Origin: Microbacterium oxydans
GTDB taxonomy: Bacteria; Actinomycetota; Actinomycetes; Actinomycetales; Microbacteriaceae
Direction of reading: 5' to 3'
DNA: 64,000 bases
NCBI RefSeq assembly: GCF_900095745.1
Contig: NZ_FMIR01000017.1
Coordinates: forward strand, 62,001-126,000
The notes beneath the pieces are model-generated. The model searched no databases. It was not told the DNA's origin and saw only the letters and a list, made by a program, of their open reading frames with translations. Below, in pieces: positions 33,362 through 43,300 of this stretch (position 1 is its first letter; each line of letters starts with the position of its first letter). A program made the translations under genes and the position numbers.

Positions 33362-36112
33362 TCAGCCGCGAGGCTTCTCGATGAGCTCGGTCGTCTCGAT
33401 CTCGTCGCCGATCTGGATGTCGTTGTACTTTCCGAGACCGATACCGGCCTCGTAGTCGGTACGGACCTCGGTGACGTCATCCTTGAAGCGACGCAGCGAC
33501 TCGATGGCGAGACCATCGGCCAGCACGACGCCGTCGCGGATGACACGAGCCTTGGCGTTTCGCGTGATCGTTCCCGATCGCACGATGACACCGGCGATGT
33601 TGCCGAACTTCGAGGAGCGGAACACCTCGCGGATCTCGGCGACACCCGACTGGACCTCTTCGTACTCCGGCTTGAGCATGCCCTTGAGCGAGCTCTCGAT
33701 CTCGTCGATCGCGTTGTAGATGACGGAGTAGAAACGGATGTCCACGCCTTCACGGGCGGCGCGCTCGCGCGCCTTCGTGTCGGGGCGGACGTTGAAGCCC
33801 ACGATGATCGCGTTATCGATCGTCGCCAGGTTCACGTCGGACTCGGTGATCGCACCGACGCCGCGGTGGATGATGCGCAGCTGCACCGAGTCGTCGACCT
33901 CGATCTTGAGGAGCGACTCCTCCAGCGCCTCGACGGCACCGGAGACGTCACCCTTGATGATGAGGTTGAGCGACTCGACCTTGCCGTCTTCGAGAGCACG
34001 GGTGAAGTCTTCGAGCGAGATGCGCTTGCGGGCCTTGGCCAGCTGGGCGTTGCGCTCGACTGCTTCACGCTTCTCCGCGATCTGACGGGCCATGCGGTCT
34101 TCCTCGGTGACGATGAAGACGTCACCGGCACGCGGCACGGAGTTCAGACCCTGCACCTGCACCGGACGCGACGGGTAGGCCTCGAGGACCTGCTCGCCGT
34201 TCTCGTCGGCCATGGCACGCACGCGACCGTACGCCGTTCCGGCGACGATGGCGTCACCGATCCGGAGCGTTCCGGACTGGATCAGCACGGTGGCGACAGA
34301 ACCGCGACCCTTATCGAGCTTCGCCTCGATCGCGACACCGCGGGCACCCTTGTTCGGGTTGGCGGTCAGATCGAGACCTGCGTCGGCCGTGAGCAGCACG
34401 GCGTCCAGGAGCTCCTGGATACCCGTGTTGGCGCGAGCGGAGACGTCGACGAACATGACGTCGCCACCGAACTCCTCGGCGACCAGACCGTACTCCGTGA
34501 GCTGCTGACGCACCTTCGACGGGTTGGCGTCGGGCTTGTCCACCTTGTTCACCGCGACCACGATCGGCACGTTCGCCGCCTGGGCGTGGTTCAGCGCCTC
34601 GACCGTCTGCGGCATGATGCCGTCGTCGGCTGCGACCACGAGGATCGCGAGGTCGGTGACCTGCGCACCACGGGCACGCATGGCGGTGAACGCCTCGTGA
34701 CCCGGGGTGTCGATGAACGTGATGGCCCGCTCGATGCCCTCGTGCTCGGTCCAGACCTGGTAGGCACCGATGTGCTGGGTGATGCCGCCGGCTTCGCCCT
34801 CGATGACGTTGGTCTGACGGATCGCGTCGAGCAGTCGCGTCTTACCGTGGTCGACGTGGCCCATGACGGTCACGACCGGAGGACGGATCTCGAGGTCGTC
34901 CTCGCTCTCCGCCTCCAGCTCGGCCTCGAGGTCGAGACCGAAGCCCTCGAGGAGCTCCTTGTCCTCGTCCTCGGGCGAGACCATCTGGATCTTGTAGCCG
35001 AGCTCAGCGCCCAGGACCTCGAACGTCGCCTCATCCAGCGACTCGGTGGCCGTGGCCATCTCGCCGAGGTTGAAGAGGATGGTGACGAGGGTTCCGGGCT
35101 GGACCGTGTAGCCGGTCAGCGTCTCGATCTTGTCGGCGAAGTCCGAGATGGATGCGCCGCGGCGCATGCGGATGACCTCTCCGTTACCGCGGGTGACGTT
35201 GACGCCACCGACGACCGGAGCACTCCGCATCTCGAACTCTTGCCGCTTCGCCCGCCGCGACTTGCGCTGCTTGCTCTTGCCGCCGCCCTTGCCGAAAGCA
35301 CCTGCGGTACCACCGCCGGGACCACGGCCACGACCGCCACCGCCACCGGGACGACCGGCGAAACCGCCGCCGCCACCGGGACGTGCGCCAGGACCGCCGG
35401 CACCGCCGGGTCCACCGGCACCGCCGGGACGACCGGGACCGCCGGGACGCTGCTGGAACGGAGCGCCGGGACGACCGCCGCCGCCGCTACGGGGTGCGCC
35501 GGGACGCGGCGAACCGGGACGCGGAGCACCCGGACGGGGCGCACCGGGGCGCGGAGCCTGCGGACGCGGGATGTTGCCCGGCGTCGGGCGCTGACCCATG
35601 CCCTGCGCGGATGCGAAGGGGTTGTTGCCCGGACGGGGTCCGGCCGGGCGCTGACCCATCCCCTGCGCGGAGGAGAACGGGTTGTTGCCGGGACGCGGGG
35701 CGCCGGGAGTCGGTGCGCCGCCCTCTGCGGGCTTGGATGCTTCCGCGGGTGCTGCTGCAGGGGCCTCTGCCACGGGGGCAGGCGCCGGTGCAGCGGGCGC
35801 GGGCGCCTCGGGGGCCGGAGCCTCCGGGGCAGGCTTGGGACCGGGCTTCGGACCCGGGGTGGGCGCGGGCTTGGCGCCCGGCTTCGCTGCCGACTTGGCG
35901 GCAGCCGGCTTGGCCGCAGGGGCAGCCTCGGCCGCACCCTTGAGCGACCCGTCGGCCTCGATCGCCGCGCGCAGCTTGCGCGCCACCGGCGGTTCGATGG
36001 TCGAAGAGGGGCTCTTCACGAACTCACCGAGTTCTTTGAGCTTTGCAAGAGCGACCTTGCTGTCGACGCCGAGTTCGGCGGCGATCTCATGTACGCGTGG
36101 TTTACCAGCCAC
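33362..36112 (-). CDS. infB: Translation initiation factor IF-2
   Basis: A 916-residue GTPase placing initiator tRNA on the 30S subunit. The N-terminal IF2N motif ([31 protein letters not shown], residues 7-37 in segments) is followed by about 270 disordered Ala/Pro then Gly/Arg/Pro residues with two near-identical copies of [17 protein letters not shown]-domain: [29 protein letters not shown] and [10 protein letters not shown]. The start is GTG at 36112 with AGGAGAATT before it. The repeat-rich linker varies between strains in this genus and is a likely site of length polymorphism. Confidence 0.97.
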   Translation of the reverse strand: MAGKPRVHEIAAELGVDSKVALAKLKELGEFVKSPSSTIEPPVARKLRAAIEADGSLKGAAEAAPAAKPAAAKSAAKPGAKPAPTPGPKPGPKPAPEAPAPEAPAPAAPAPAPVAEAPAAAPAEASKPAEGGAPTPGAPRPGNNPFSSAQGMGQRPAGPRPGNNPFASAQGMGQRPTPGNIPRPQAPRPGAPRPGAPRPGSPRPGAPRSGGGGRPGAPFQQRPGGPGRPGGAGGPGGAGGPGARPGGGGGFAGRPGGGGGRGRGPGGGTAGAFGKGGGKSKQRKSRRAKRQEFEMRSAPVVGGVNVTRGNGEVIRMRRGASISDFADKIETLTGYTVQPGTLVTILFNLGEMATATESLDEATFEVLGAELGYKIQMVSPEDEDKELLEGFGLDLEAELEAESEDDLEIRPPVVTVMGHVDHGKTRLLDAIRQTNVIEGEAGGITQHIGAYQVWTEHEGIERAITFIDTPGHEAFTAMRARGAQVTDLAILVVAADDGIMPQTVEALNHAQAANVPIVVAVNKVDKPDANPSKVRQQLTEYGLVAEEFGGDVMFVDVSARANTGIQELLDAVLLTADAGLDLTANPNKGARGVAIEAKLDKGRGSVATVLIQSGTLRIGDAIVAGTAYGRVRAMADENGEQVLEAYPSRPVQVQGLNSVPRAGDVFIVTEEDRMARQIAEKREAVERNAQLAKARKRISLEDFTRALEDGKVESLNLIIKGDVSGAVEALEESLLKIEVDDSVQLRIIHRGVGAITESDVNLATIDNAIIVGFNVRPDTKARERAAREGVDIRFYSVIYNAIDEIESSLKGMLKPEYEEVQSGVAEIREVFRSSKFGNIAGVIVRSGTITRNAKARVIRDGVVLADGLAIESLRRFKDDVTEVRTDYEAGIGLGKYNDIQIGDEIETTELIEKPRG

Positions 36113-36206
36113 AATTCTCCTGTCTGAGTCGGTCCACCCAGACAGGGCAGACCACTAGTCGCGGACGGGTCTCATTTCGAGCCGTTCACTTTGTTTCCAT
36201 AGCTGT

Positions 36207-36461
36207 TCAGCCTTTGTTTCTTGGTGGGTGCTGTTCGAAGGTCCGCGTGTCCAGCTCAGTGGACACGCGCAGTGCTCTTCCGAATGCACGGCGCCGCAGA
36301 GCGGCATCCATGCATTCCCGGGTCGGATGGACCCACGCGCCGCGCCCCGGCAGGACAGCACGGTCATCGGGGATGAGGGTGTCGTTCTGGGCCACCACCC
36401 TGAGCAGGGCGGTGCGGGGAGCACGCGTGCGACAACCGACGCACGTTCGTACGGGTTCCAT
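36207..36461 (-). CDS. ylxR: YlxR family RNA-binding protein (DUF448)
   Basis: An 84-residue protein of the YlxR/RnpM family, located as usual between nusA and infB. It has the RTCVGCR motif at residues 5-11 and GRGAWVHPTRECMDAALRRRAF, the conserved RNA-binding core. YlxR of Bacillus modulates RNase P. I use the ATG at 36461; six more codons are open upstream but fall outside the family consensus. Confidence 0.92.
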   Translation of the reverse strand: MEPVRTCVGCRTRAPRTALLRVVAQNDTLIPDDRAVLPGRGAWVHPTRECMDAALRRRAFGRALRVSTELDTRTFEQHPPRNKG

Positions 36462-36480
36462 CTTACACCTGCGTTTCACC

Positions 36481-36509
36481 CCGCCTCGCCCGCACGCCGG
36501 GCGAGGCGG
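36481..36509 (-). terminator. Hairpin between nusA and ylxR
   Basis: A perfect 12-bp GC stem (36481-36492 with 36498-36509) and five-base loop in the 62-base gap. Without U-tract it may act as NusA-sensitive attenuator or processing site. Confidence 0.5.
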
Positions 36510-36523
36510 AAGGCCGGAGCCGG

Positions 36524-37507
36524 TCAGTCGAGGACGCTGTCCGGCTGGATGTCGATCTTCGCGCCCGTGAGCTTGGCGGCCAGACGCGCGTTCTGACCCT
36601 CCTTGCCGATCGCGAGTGACAGCTGGTAGTCGGGCACCAGCGCGCGGACGGCTTTGGTGCTCGCGTCGAGCACGAAGGCGCTCGTGACCTTCGCCGGCGA
36701 CAGCGCGTGTGCCACGAACGTGGGCAGATCGGCGTCGTAGTCGACGATGTCGATCTTCTCCCCCGCAAGCTCCTCCGTCACGGCGCGCACGCGGCGTCCG
36801 AGCTCCCCGATGCAGGCGCCCTTCGCGTTGATCGACGGGTCGTTCGCCTTGACCGCGATCTTCGTGCGGTGACCGGCCTCTCGAGCCAGGGCCACGATCT
36901 CGACGAGACCGGCAGCGATCTCCGGCACCTCGAGCGCGAAGAGCTTGCGGACGAGCCCCGGGTGGGTGCGGGACACCGTGATCTGCGGTCCCTTGAGCCC
37001 CTTGGCGACGCTGGTGACGTACACGCGCAGGCGCGATCCGTGGGTGTACTCCTCGCCGGGCACCTGCTCCTCCGGGGGCAGGATCGCCTCGACGGCGCCG
37101 AGGTCGACGTGGATCATGCGCGGGTTCGGCCCCTGCTGGATCACACCGGCGACGATGTCACCCTCTTTGTCCTTGAAGTCACCGAGCACGACGTCGTCCG
37201 CGATGTCACGCAGACGCTGGCTGATGACCTGCTTCGCAGCGAAGGCCGCGATGCGACCGAAGTCGTCGGGGGTCGCATCCTCTTCGCCGATGATGGCGTC
37301 TTCCTCGTCGCGGACGACCTGCAGGATCGCGACATGCCCGGTCTTGCGATCGAGGTGCACGCGGACGCCCTCGGGCGTCGCACCGTCGTCGGAGACATGC
37401 TTCGAGTACGCGGTCAGGATCGCCTGCTCGATGATGGCGACGAGTTCGTCGAAGGGGATCGCCTTCTCCTTCTCGATCCCTCGCAGAAGACTCAGTTCGA
37501 TGTCCAT
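36524..37507 (-). CDS. nusA: Transcription termination/antitermination factor NusA
   Basis: A 327-residue RNA polymerase-binding factor. An N-terminal domain (MDIELSLLRGIEKEKAIPFDEL) is followed by S1 (HGSRLRVYVTSVAKGLKGPQITVSRTHPGLV) and two KH domains (KANDPSINAKGACIGELGRRVRAV and LSLAIGKEGQNARLAAKLTG). As in other Actinobacteria, the C-terminal acidic repeats are missing. The ATG at 37507 has GAGAGG before it. In most bacteria rimP precedes nusA in the operon; here the upstream neighbour is a divergent amine oxidase and no rimP is found in the window. Confidence 0.97.
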   Translation of the reverse strand: MDIELSLLRGIEKEKAIPFDELVAIIEQAILTAYSKHVSDDGATPEGVRVHLDRKTGHVAILQVVRDEEDAIIGEEDATPDDFGRIAAFAAKQVISQRLRDIADDVVLGDFKDKEGDIVAGVIQQGPNPRMIHVDLGAVEAILPPEEQVPGEEYTHGSRLRVYVTSVAKGLKGPQITVSRTHPGLVRKLFALEVPEIAAGLVEIVALAREAGHRTKIAVKANDPSINAKGACIGELGRRVRAVTEELAGEKIDIVDYDADLPTFVAHALSPAKVTSAFVLDASTKAVRALVPDYQLSLAIGKEGQNARLAAKLTGAKIDIQPDSVLD

Positions 37508-37634
37508 GACGGCCTCTCTATTCAGCTCTCGTCGCGCCTGTTCGCACGCGCGACATCCGTACCACGATACCCTGTGCCAACCGGCCCCTGCCACGACGGC
37601 AACAGTTTTCCGCGCCGGAAGTCGAGGAGGACAG

Positions 37635-38990
37635 ATGGGATCGTTCGACACCATCGTGATCGGTGCGGGAATGTCGGGTGTCACAGCCGCCCGGATGCTC
37701 GCCGATGCCGGGCATCAGGTCGTGGTCCTCGAAGGACGCGACCGCATCGGCGGGCGTATGCACACCGACCGGGAAGCGGGGTTTCCCGTGGATCGCGGCG
37801 CCTCCTGGATCCATGGGATCGATGGTTCGCCGTTGTGGGATCTCGTCCAGGTGCTCCGGATTCCGACGATCGAGTACACGGTGGGCAGTTTCCAGGTCGG
37901 CGGGCGAGCCATCGAGAACTTCGACGGAGAGGGAAGGGCCATGGGCGCCGACGCCACCGCCCAGTGGATCGACGACGTCGACGCGGTCGATCGACTTCTC
38001 CTCGACGAGATCGACTCCTCCTCCCCCGACGACACCTATCGGGATGTGACCGAGCGCGCGCTCGATCGTTCCGGCCTCTCCCCGGAGCGCATCGACGACA
38101 TCCGCGAATTCTTCCGCCACCGGGTCGAGGAGCAGTGCGGAGCCTGGATCGGAGACCTCGACGCCCACGGCCTCGACGAGGACGCGATAGACGGCGACGA
38201 GGTGATCTTCCCGCGCGGATACGACGAGGTGCCTCGACGCATCGGCGCCGGTCTCGACATCCGCTTCGAGACGACAGTGACGAAGATCATCCGCTCGACC
38301 GGAGGAGTGATCGTCCACGCCGGCGACACGGCGTTCACCGCGGATCGGGTCGTCGTGACGGTGCCGTTGGGAGTGCTCGAGGCAGGGTCGATCGAGTTCG
38401 AGCCGGCACTGCCGGATGCCGTGGCCGGTCCTCTCTCACGTCTCGGGATGGGAGTCTTCAACAAGGTGTTCATCCAGTTCGACCAGCGGTTCTGGAACGA
38501 GGACAGCTACGTGCTGCGCGCGCTCGGCGAAGCTGGCGAGCACTGGCATTCCTGGTACGACGTGTCCGCCGTCAGCGGGCTGCCGACCCTGCTGACCTTC
38601 GCCGCCGGACCGTTCGGGAGGCGCATGCAGGAGCTTCCGGAAGAGGAGGTGGTCGCCGACGTCGTGCGCGCGCTCCGTGCCCTCTACGGCGACGCGGTCG
38701 GCGAGCCCCGGGCACACTGGGTCACACACTGGGGCGACGACGAGTTCTCGAACGGCTCATACTCGTACCTCGCGCAGGGGTCGACCCATCACGATCATGA
38801 TGACCTGGCCGGCCCCGTCGACGGAGTCCTGCACTTCGCGGGTGAGGCCACCTGGGGAGACGAGCCCGCCACTGTCGGTGCGGCCTACTACTCGGGGCAG
38901 CGGGCCGCGGAACGGATCCTCGGCCGGGCGATCGACCTCGGCGACTTCGCAGCCGGCATCATCGAGCGGGAGCAGAAGGAAGCGCGTTGA
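37635..38990 (+). CDS. Flavin-dependent amine oxidase
   Basis: A 451-residue FAD enzyme of the monoamine/polyamine oxidase family. The N-terminal Rossmann motif VIGAGMSGVTAARMLADAG (residues 8-26) is followed by VLEGRDRIGGRMHT, GASWIHG and, near the C-terminus, FAGEATWGDEPATVGAAYYSG, which binds FAD. No signal peptide, so it is intracellular. GAGGAGG lies six bases before the ATG. Substrate amine unknown. Its last 32 bases overlap the convergent LOG-type gene. Confidence 0.88.
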   Translation: MGSFDTIVIGAGMSGVTAARMLADAGHQVVVLEGRDRIGGRMHTDREAGFPVDRGASWIHGIDGSPLWDLVQVLRIPTIEYTVGSFQVGGRAIENFDGEGRAMGADATAQWIDDVDAVDRLLLDEIDSSSPDDTYRDVTERALDRSGLSPERIDDIREFFRHRVEEQCGAWIGDLDAHGLDEDAIDGDEVIFPRGYDEVPRRIGAGLDIRFETTVTKIIRSTGGVIVHAGDTAFTADRVVVTVPLGVLEAGSIEFEPALPDAVAGPLSRLGMGVFNKVFIQFDQRFWNEDSYVLRALGEAGEHWHSWYDVSAVSGLPTLLTFAAGPFGRRMQELPEEEVVADVVRALRALYGDAVGEPRAHWVTHWGDDEFSNGSYSYLAQGSTHHDHDDLAGPVDGVLHFAGEATWGDEPATVGAAYYSGQRAAERILGRAIDLGDFAAGIIEREQKEAR

Positions 38991-39999
38991 TCGCGCCGAT
39001 CAGCCGGAACAGATTGCCGACCTGACGCTGATCGAGGTGGAGTATCAGCCGCGGTAGCTCCAGCAGGTCGTCGTCGGCGACCTCAGGCTGCCGGGGTGCG
39101 GTGCGTTCGATCCGCCCGGAGGAGAGCATCGGGGCGAACTGCTCGTTCAGTGCATCGATCTCGGCATCCGTCGGCTCGGCACGCAGCCGCAGCACGAGCG
39201 CATCGCCGACCCATCGCAGCGAGTCGTAGTTGTGCCAGAAACCGGTGATCTCCGCCCGAGCGGCATCCACGGAATCGGTGATCACGACACGATCGAAGTC
39301 TCCTTCCGAGATGACTCCGGTCGGGGCGAGGTGGTCGTCGATGAAGCTGCGGAGGCCCTGCCAGAACGTCCCGCCCGGCTGATCCAGGAGCACGATCGGC
39401 GTCGGCTCGGCCTTGCCGGTCTGCTGGAGGGTGAGCAGCTCGAACATCTCGTCCAGGGTGCCGAATCCACCGGGCAGGCAGATGAACCCGGCCGATTCCT
39501 TGATGAGCATCAGCTTGCGGGTGAAGAAGTACTTCATCGCGACCACGTGATCCTGCCCCGTGACGAGGCCGTTCGCCTTCTCTTCGAACGGCAGGCGGAT
39601 CGAGACTCCGAGCGAGAGTGCCGGCCCCGCGCCCTCGGAGGCGGCCTGCATGATGCCGGGGCCGGCGCCCGTGACGACCATCCAGCCATCGCCCGCCAGC
39701 GCTGCGGCGACATCGCGCGCGGTGAGGTACAGCGGATCGTCCTGCCGGGTGCGGGCCGAACCGAAGACCGTCACCTTGGGGACTCCGCGGAACGGGGCGA
39801 ACAGACGGAAGGCGTCGCGCATCTCGGCCAGAGCCGCCGAGGCGATCTTCAGATCGAGGCGGTCGGCGCCGTCCTCGCCGAGCAGGATCGCCGTGCGCAG
39901 CATCCGCATCACCAGCCGTCGGTCGGCGTGCACCCCGGCCTCGTCGAGGACGGCGTTGATCTCGGCGCTGAGGGATTCGGGCAGTGGTTCGTCGATCAT
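38959..39999 (-). CDS. LOG/TIGR00730-like Rossmann protein
   Basis: A 346-residue protein of the so-called lysine decarboxylase (LOG) fold. Family members include cytokinin-activating phosphoribohydrolases. The motif PGGFGTLDEMFELLTL and the upstream GSARTRQDDPLY and VVTGAGPGIMQAASEGA regions are complete. It is longer than classical LOG (about 200 residues) because of extra N-terminal (60) and C-terminal (90) helices, a form common in Actinobacteria. Start ATG at 39999 chosen because upstream residues in frame are not conserved. Its 3' end overlaps the amine oxidase gene. Confidence 0.85.
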   Translation of the reverse strand: MIDEPLPESLSAEINAVLDEAGVHADRRLVMRMLRTAILLGEDGADRLDLKIASAALAEMRDAFRLFAPFRGVPKVTVFGSARTRQDDPLYLTARDVAAALAGDGWMVVTGAGPGIMQAASEGAGPALSLGVSIRLPFEEKANGLVTGQDHVVAMKYFFTRKLMLIKESAGFICLPGGFGTLDEMFELLTLQQTGKAEPTPIVLLDQPGGTFWQGLRSFIDDHLAPTGVISEGDFDRVVITDSVDAARAEITGFWHNYDSLRWVGDALVLRLRAEPTDAEIDALNEQFAPMLSSGRIERTAPRQPEVADDDLLELPRLILHLDQRQVGNLFRLIGAINALPSAPAR

Positions 40000-40142
40000 G
40001 ACACCAGCGTGGCACGCGGCGCCGAGAGCGCGGCCCGCAACGCCGGGCATCGCGTCGACGTCCGACAGTGCGGTGGCGAGCACTGCCCGGCCGCGCTGTC
40101 AATGCCCGTGTCCTCCGCCGCCCCGCACGGCACTCTGATGAC

Positions 40143-40646
40143 ATGACAGAGATCACAGGACCCGAAGCCCTCGCCCGCGTCGCCGAACTCGTGGAGGACA
40201 TCGACTTCACGATGCTGACGACGGTGGACGACGACGGCAACCTCGTCAGCCGACCGATGTCGACCCGGCAGATGGACGACGCCGGCGACATCTGGTTCTT
40301 CACCGCCGAGGACACGGAGAAGGTCGAGGAGGCCCGACGGCACCACGACGTGGGCCTCGCCTATTGCGACGCCAAGGGCATGCGCTACGTGTCCGTGGCA
40401 GGCACGGCCGAGATCGTGCACGACCGCGCGAAGATGGAGGAGCTGTACTCGAGCTCGCTGGAGATCTGGTTCGCGGATGGCCTGGACACGCCGGGCATCG
40501 CTCTCCTCCGGGTCACCCCGAAGGTGACGGAGTTCTGGGAGCCGGCGAAGGGCAAGCTCGCAATGGCAGCCGGCGCCCTGAAGTCGCTCGTCACCCGCGA
40601 CACTCCGGACGACGACATAATGAACCACGGCCACATCGTCTGCTGA
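40143..40646 (+). CDS. Pyridoxamine 5'-phosphate oxidase-like FMN-binding protein
   Basis: A 167-residue split-barrel protein of the general stress protein 26 / PNPOx-like family. FMN-contacting strands are visible in DFTMLTTVDDDGNLVSRPMSTRQ and DIWFFTAEDTEKVEEARRHHDVGLAYCD; the terminal VTEFWEPAKGKLAMAAGALKSLVTRD is typical of the GSP26 subgroup. Members reduce flavin-like or F420-related substrates or act in stress responses. Alone on this strand between LOG and proS. Confidence 0.85.
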   Translation: MTEITGPEALARVAELVEDIDFTMLTTVDDDGNLVSRPMSTRQMDDAGDIWFFTAEDTEKVEEARRHHDVGLAYCDAKGMRYVSVAGTAEIVHDRAKMEELYSSSLEIWFADGLDTPGIALLRVTPKVTEFWEPAKGKLAMAAGALKSLVTRDTPDDDIMNHGHIVC

Positions 40647-40681
40647 CGACGCGGCCGTGGACTCTCAGGGAGCGAGGACTC

Positions 40682-42439
40682 TCAGGAAGCGGAGAGACGC
40701 CCCACGACATCTTCCACCGAGACCGTGTCGCGGTCGCCGGTGCGGCGATCCCACAGCTCGACCTGACCGTCGGCCGCCCCGCGTCCGACGATGACGATCT
40801 TCGGCACGCCGACGAGTTCGGCGTCACCGAACTTCACGCCGGGCGAGACCTTCGGGCGGTCGTCGTAGAGCACGTCGAGACCAGCGGCCTCGAGCTGTGT
40901 GGAGAGTCCCTCTGCCACCTCGAACGCGACCTGGTCCCGGCCGGCGGCGACGACCTGCACGTCGAACGGCGCGACGGAAGCGGGCCAGATCAGGCCCTTC
41001 TCGTCGTTGTTCAGCTCGGCGATGATCGCGAGGATGCGGGTCACGCCGATGCCGTACGAGCCCATCGTGACGGTGACGAGCTTGCCGTTCTCGTTCAAGA
41101 CCTTGAGTCCCAGGGCCTCGGCGTACTTGCGGCCGAGCTGGAAGACGTGACCGATCTCCATGCCCCGGGCGAGCTCGACCGGGCCGGAGCCGTCGGGGGC
41201 GGGATCGCCCGCACGCACGTTCGCGATCTCCACGATCCCGTCGGCGGCGAAGTCGCGACCGGCGACCACCGAGTGCGCGTGCTTCTGATCGATGTTCGCG
41301 CCGGTGATCCAGCTCGTGCCCTCGCTGACGCGCGGGTCGACCAGATAACGGATGCCGGTGGCCGACTCCTCGCCGAGTACCGCGCCGGTCGGCGACCAGG
41401 GGCCGATGTACCCCTTGACCAGCAGTGGATTGTTCTCGAAATCGTCCGCCGTGGCCGTCTCGACCTCGGCGGGCGCGAACGCCACCTCGGCGCGCTTCTC
41501 GTCGACCTCGCGGTCACCGGGGACGCCGACGATGACGAGCTCGCGGGTGCCGTCCAGGTGGGTCAGGGCGAGCACCACGTTCTTCAGCGTGTCGGCCGCC
41601 GTGTACTCCCCCTCGAGCTCGCGGTTGCTGTGCGCGACCAGCGTCTCGATCGTGGGAGTGTCCGGCGAATCGAAGATCACCGGCGCGGCATTCTCGTCGA
41701 ACGGGATCGCATCGGGAACCGCGGTGGTGAACGCCTCGACGTTCGCTGCGTATCCGCCCGCGCTGCGCACGAAGGTGTCTTCGCCGACAGGGGTCGGGTG
41801 CAGGAACTCCTCGCTGCGGGACCCGCCCATCGCACCGGCATCCGCCTGCACGATGACGTACTCGAGGCCGAGCCGCTGGAAGATGCGCTCGTAGGCATCG
41901 CGCTGCGCCTGGTAGCTCACGTCGAGGCCTTCATCCGACGAATCGAACGAGTAGGCGTCCTTCATCGTGAACTCACGGCCACGGAGCAGGCCGGCGCGAG
42001 GACGAGCCTCGTCGCGGTACTTGTCCTGGATCTGGTAGATCGTGAGCGGCAGATCCTTGTACGACGAGTACAGGTCCTTCACCAACAGCGTGAACGCCTC
42101 TTCATGCGTCGGCGCGAGGAGGTAGTCGCCGCCCTTGCGATCCTGCAGGCGGAAGAGCAGATCGCCGTACTCGTCCCAGCGACCGCTGGCCTCATAGGCC
42201 TCTCGCGGCATGAGCGCCGGAAAGTGGACCTCCTGCGCACCCGCTGCCGCCATCTCCTCACGCACGATGGTCTCGATCTTCGACTTCACGCGAAGCCCCA
42301 GTGGCAGCCATGCGAAGATGCCGGCGGCCTGCGGGCGGATGTATCCGGCCCGGATCAGCAGCCGGTGGCTGGCGACCTCTGCGCCTGCAGGGTCTTCGCG
42401 GAGCGTGCGGAGGAAGAAGTTCGAAAGACGAGTGACCAC
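40682..42439 (-). CDS. proS: Prolyl-tRNA synthetase, bacterial type
   Basis: A 585-residue class II synthetase with the editing (YbaK-like) insertion between motifs 2 and 3. N-terminal [30 protein letters not shown] and motif 2 region [28 protein letters not shown] are intact, as are [12 protein letters not shown] (motif 3) and the anticodon-binding [17 protein letters not shown]. The start is GTG, six bases after TAGACT, so leaderless. The first six codons lie in one arm of a long hairpin that also ends the upstream gene. Confidence 0.96.
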   Translation of the reverse strand: MVTRLSNFFLRTLREDPAGAEVASHRLLIRAGYIRPQAAGIFAWLPLGLRVKSKIETIVREEMAAAGAQEVHFPALMPREAYEASGRWDEYGDLLFRLQDRKGGDYLLAPTHEEAFTLLVKDLYSSYKDLPLTIYQIQDKYRDEARPRAGLLRGREFTMKDAYSFDSSDEGLDVSYQAQRDAYERIFQRLGLEYVIVQADAGAMGGSRSEEFLHPTPVGEDTFVRSAGGYAANVEAFTTAVPDAIPFDENAAPVIFDSPDTPTIETLVAHSNRELEGEYTAADTLKNVVLALTHLDGTRELVIVGVPGDREVDEKRAEVAFAPAEVETATADDFENNPLLVKGYIGPWSPTGAVLGEESATGIRYLVDPRVSEGTSWITGANIDQKHAHSVVAGRDFAADGIVEIANVRAGDPAPDGSGPVELARGMEIGHVFQLGRKYAEALGLKVLNENGKLVTVTMGSYGIGVTRILAIIAELNNDEKGLIWPASVAPFDVQVVAAGRDQVAFEVAEGLSTQLEAAGLDVLYDDRPKVSPGVKFGDAELVGVPKIVIVGRGAADGQVELWDRRTGDRDTVSVEDVVGRLSAS

Positions 42440-42471
42440 GGAGCAAGTCTACTGAGCCGTGGCCACTCGTC
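42427..42471 (-). terminator. Terminator-like hairpin overlapping proS start and promoter
   Basis: Arms 42427-42441 and 42457-42471 are complementary at 14 of 15 positions; the -10 of proS (42446-42451) lies in the 15-base loop. On the lower strand TCTTTC follows, so it can terminate the preceding PEP-mutase-like transcript. Confidence 0.6.
42446..42451 (-). promoter_or_regulatory. -10 box, leaderless proS
   Basis: TAGACT (lower strand) six bases before the GTG at 42439. Confidence 0.6.
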
Positions 42472-42481
42472 TTCGACGCCG

Positions 42482-43252
42482 TCAGTTGAGCGCGGGGAGG
42501 TTCGCCGGCACGACGCCACCGGCGTACAGGTCGGCCGCGAGCTCCTGCAGCGCGGTGAGCGCGACCCGCTGCGGAAGCGGACCGTAGGAGATCCGGGCGA
42601 CGCCGAGCTTCTCGTACTCCGACGCGGCGAGAGCGCCGGGGATCCCGATCACGCTGACCTTGCGCTCTCCGATGCCCTCGACGAGCTGACGGGTGACGTT
42701 CATGTCGAGGATGCCGGGGACGAACACGGCGGTCGCCCCAGCGTCGAGGTAGGCCCGCCCACGCTGGATCGCGTCGGCGATGCTCTCCGGCACCGGGCGT
42801 GCGCCGGCGCGGACGAAGGCGTCGGTGCGGGCGTTGAGCGCGAACGGAACCCCTTCGGCCTCTGCCGCCTTGACGATCGCCGCGACGGCGGCGACGGATT
42901 CGTCCAACGGCTTGAGGCGGTCTTCGACGTTGGCACCCACGACACCGACCCCGATGGCGAGACGCGTGGTCTCGCCCGCGTCGCCGTAGCCGTCGTCGAG
43001 GTCGGCCGTGACCGGCACCTGCACGGCAGCGGCGATCCGCCCCACCATGTCGATCATGATCTCGCGCGGGGTCGCGCCGTCGTCGTAGCCGAAGGACGCG
43101 GCGATGCCGTGCCCCGCGGTGGCGAGCGCCTTCGTCTCCGGGAGGGCGGCGACCGCCCGCGCGGACACGACATCCCACACGTTCACGACCCGGAGGATCT
43201 CCGGAGCGTCATAGAGTCCGACAAGGGTCTGGGCCTTGGATGCAGTCGTCAT
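42482..43252 (-). CDS. Isocitrate lyase / phosphoenolpyruvate mutase family protein
   Basis: A 256-residue TIM-barrel protein related to PEP mutase, oxaloacetate hydrolase and methylisocitrate lyase. It has VVNVWDVVSARAVA near residue 24, TADLDDGYGD near 80 (metal-binding Asp residues), GANVEDR near 105 and LNARTDAF near 138. The Cys of the KKCGH lyase motif is absent, so it is not a true isocitrate lyase; the carboxyl-phosphonate or C-C cleavage substrate is unknown. ATG at 43252 is leaderless. Reads toward proS through the shared hairpin. Confidence 0.88.
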   Translation of the reverse strand: MTTASKAQTLVGLYDAPEILRVVNVWDVVSARAVAALPETKALATAGHGIAASFGYDDGATPREIMIDMVGRIAAAVQVPVTADLDDGYGDAGETTRLAIGVGVVGANVEDRLKPLDESVAAVAAIVKAAEAEGVPFALNARTDAFVRAGARPVPESIADAIQRGRAYLDAGATAVFVPGILDMNVTRQLVEGIGERKVSVIGIPGALAASEYEKLGVARISYGPLPQRVALTALQELAADLYAGGVVPANLPALN

Positions 43253-43258
43253 GATTAC

Positions 43259-43264
43259 ACGCTA
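43259..43264 (-). promoter_or_regulatory. -10 box, leaderless PEP-mutase-like gene
   Basis: TAGCGT (lower strand) six bases before the ATG at 43252. Confidence 0.6.
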
Positions 43265-43300
43265 ACGCGGGACACGGACGGTCGGGCCGAGTTCGACGCA

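Noticed and set aside
35300..35800. Repetitive Gly/Pro/Arg-coding tract that resembles a tandem repeat array
   Set aside because: It is the disordered N-terminal linker of IF-2, which is normally repetitive; not a CRISPR or satellite.
33866..36127. A 753-residue open frame on the upper strand with Gly/Thr repeats
   Set aside because: Mirror image of the Gly/Arg/Pro-rich linker of infB; no independent support.
36207..36479. Longer ylxR start (MKRRCK extension)
   Set aside because: The family consensus begins at the ATG at 36461; the extra codons lie next to the hairpin.
40659..40686. Direct repeat GGACTCTCAGG separated by six bases
   Set aside because: Short, only two copies, at the end of two convergent genes; no known regulatory match.
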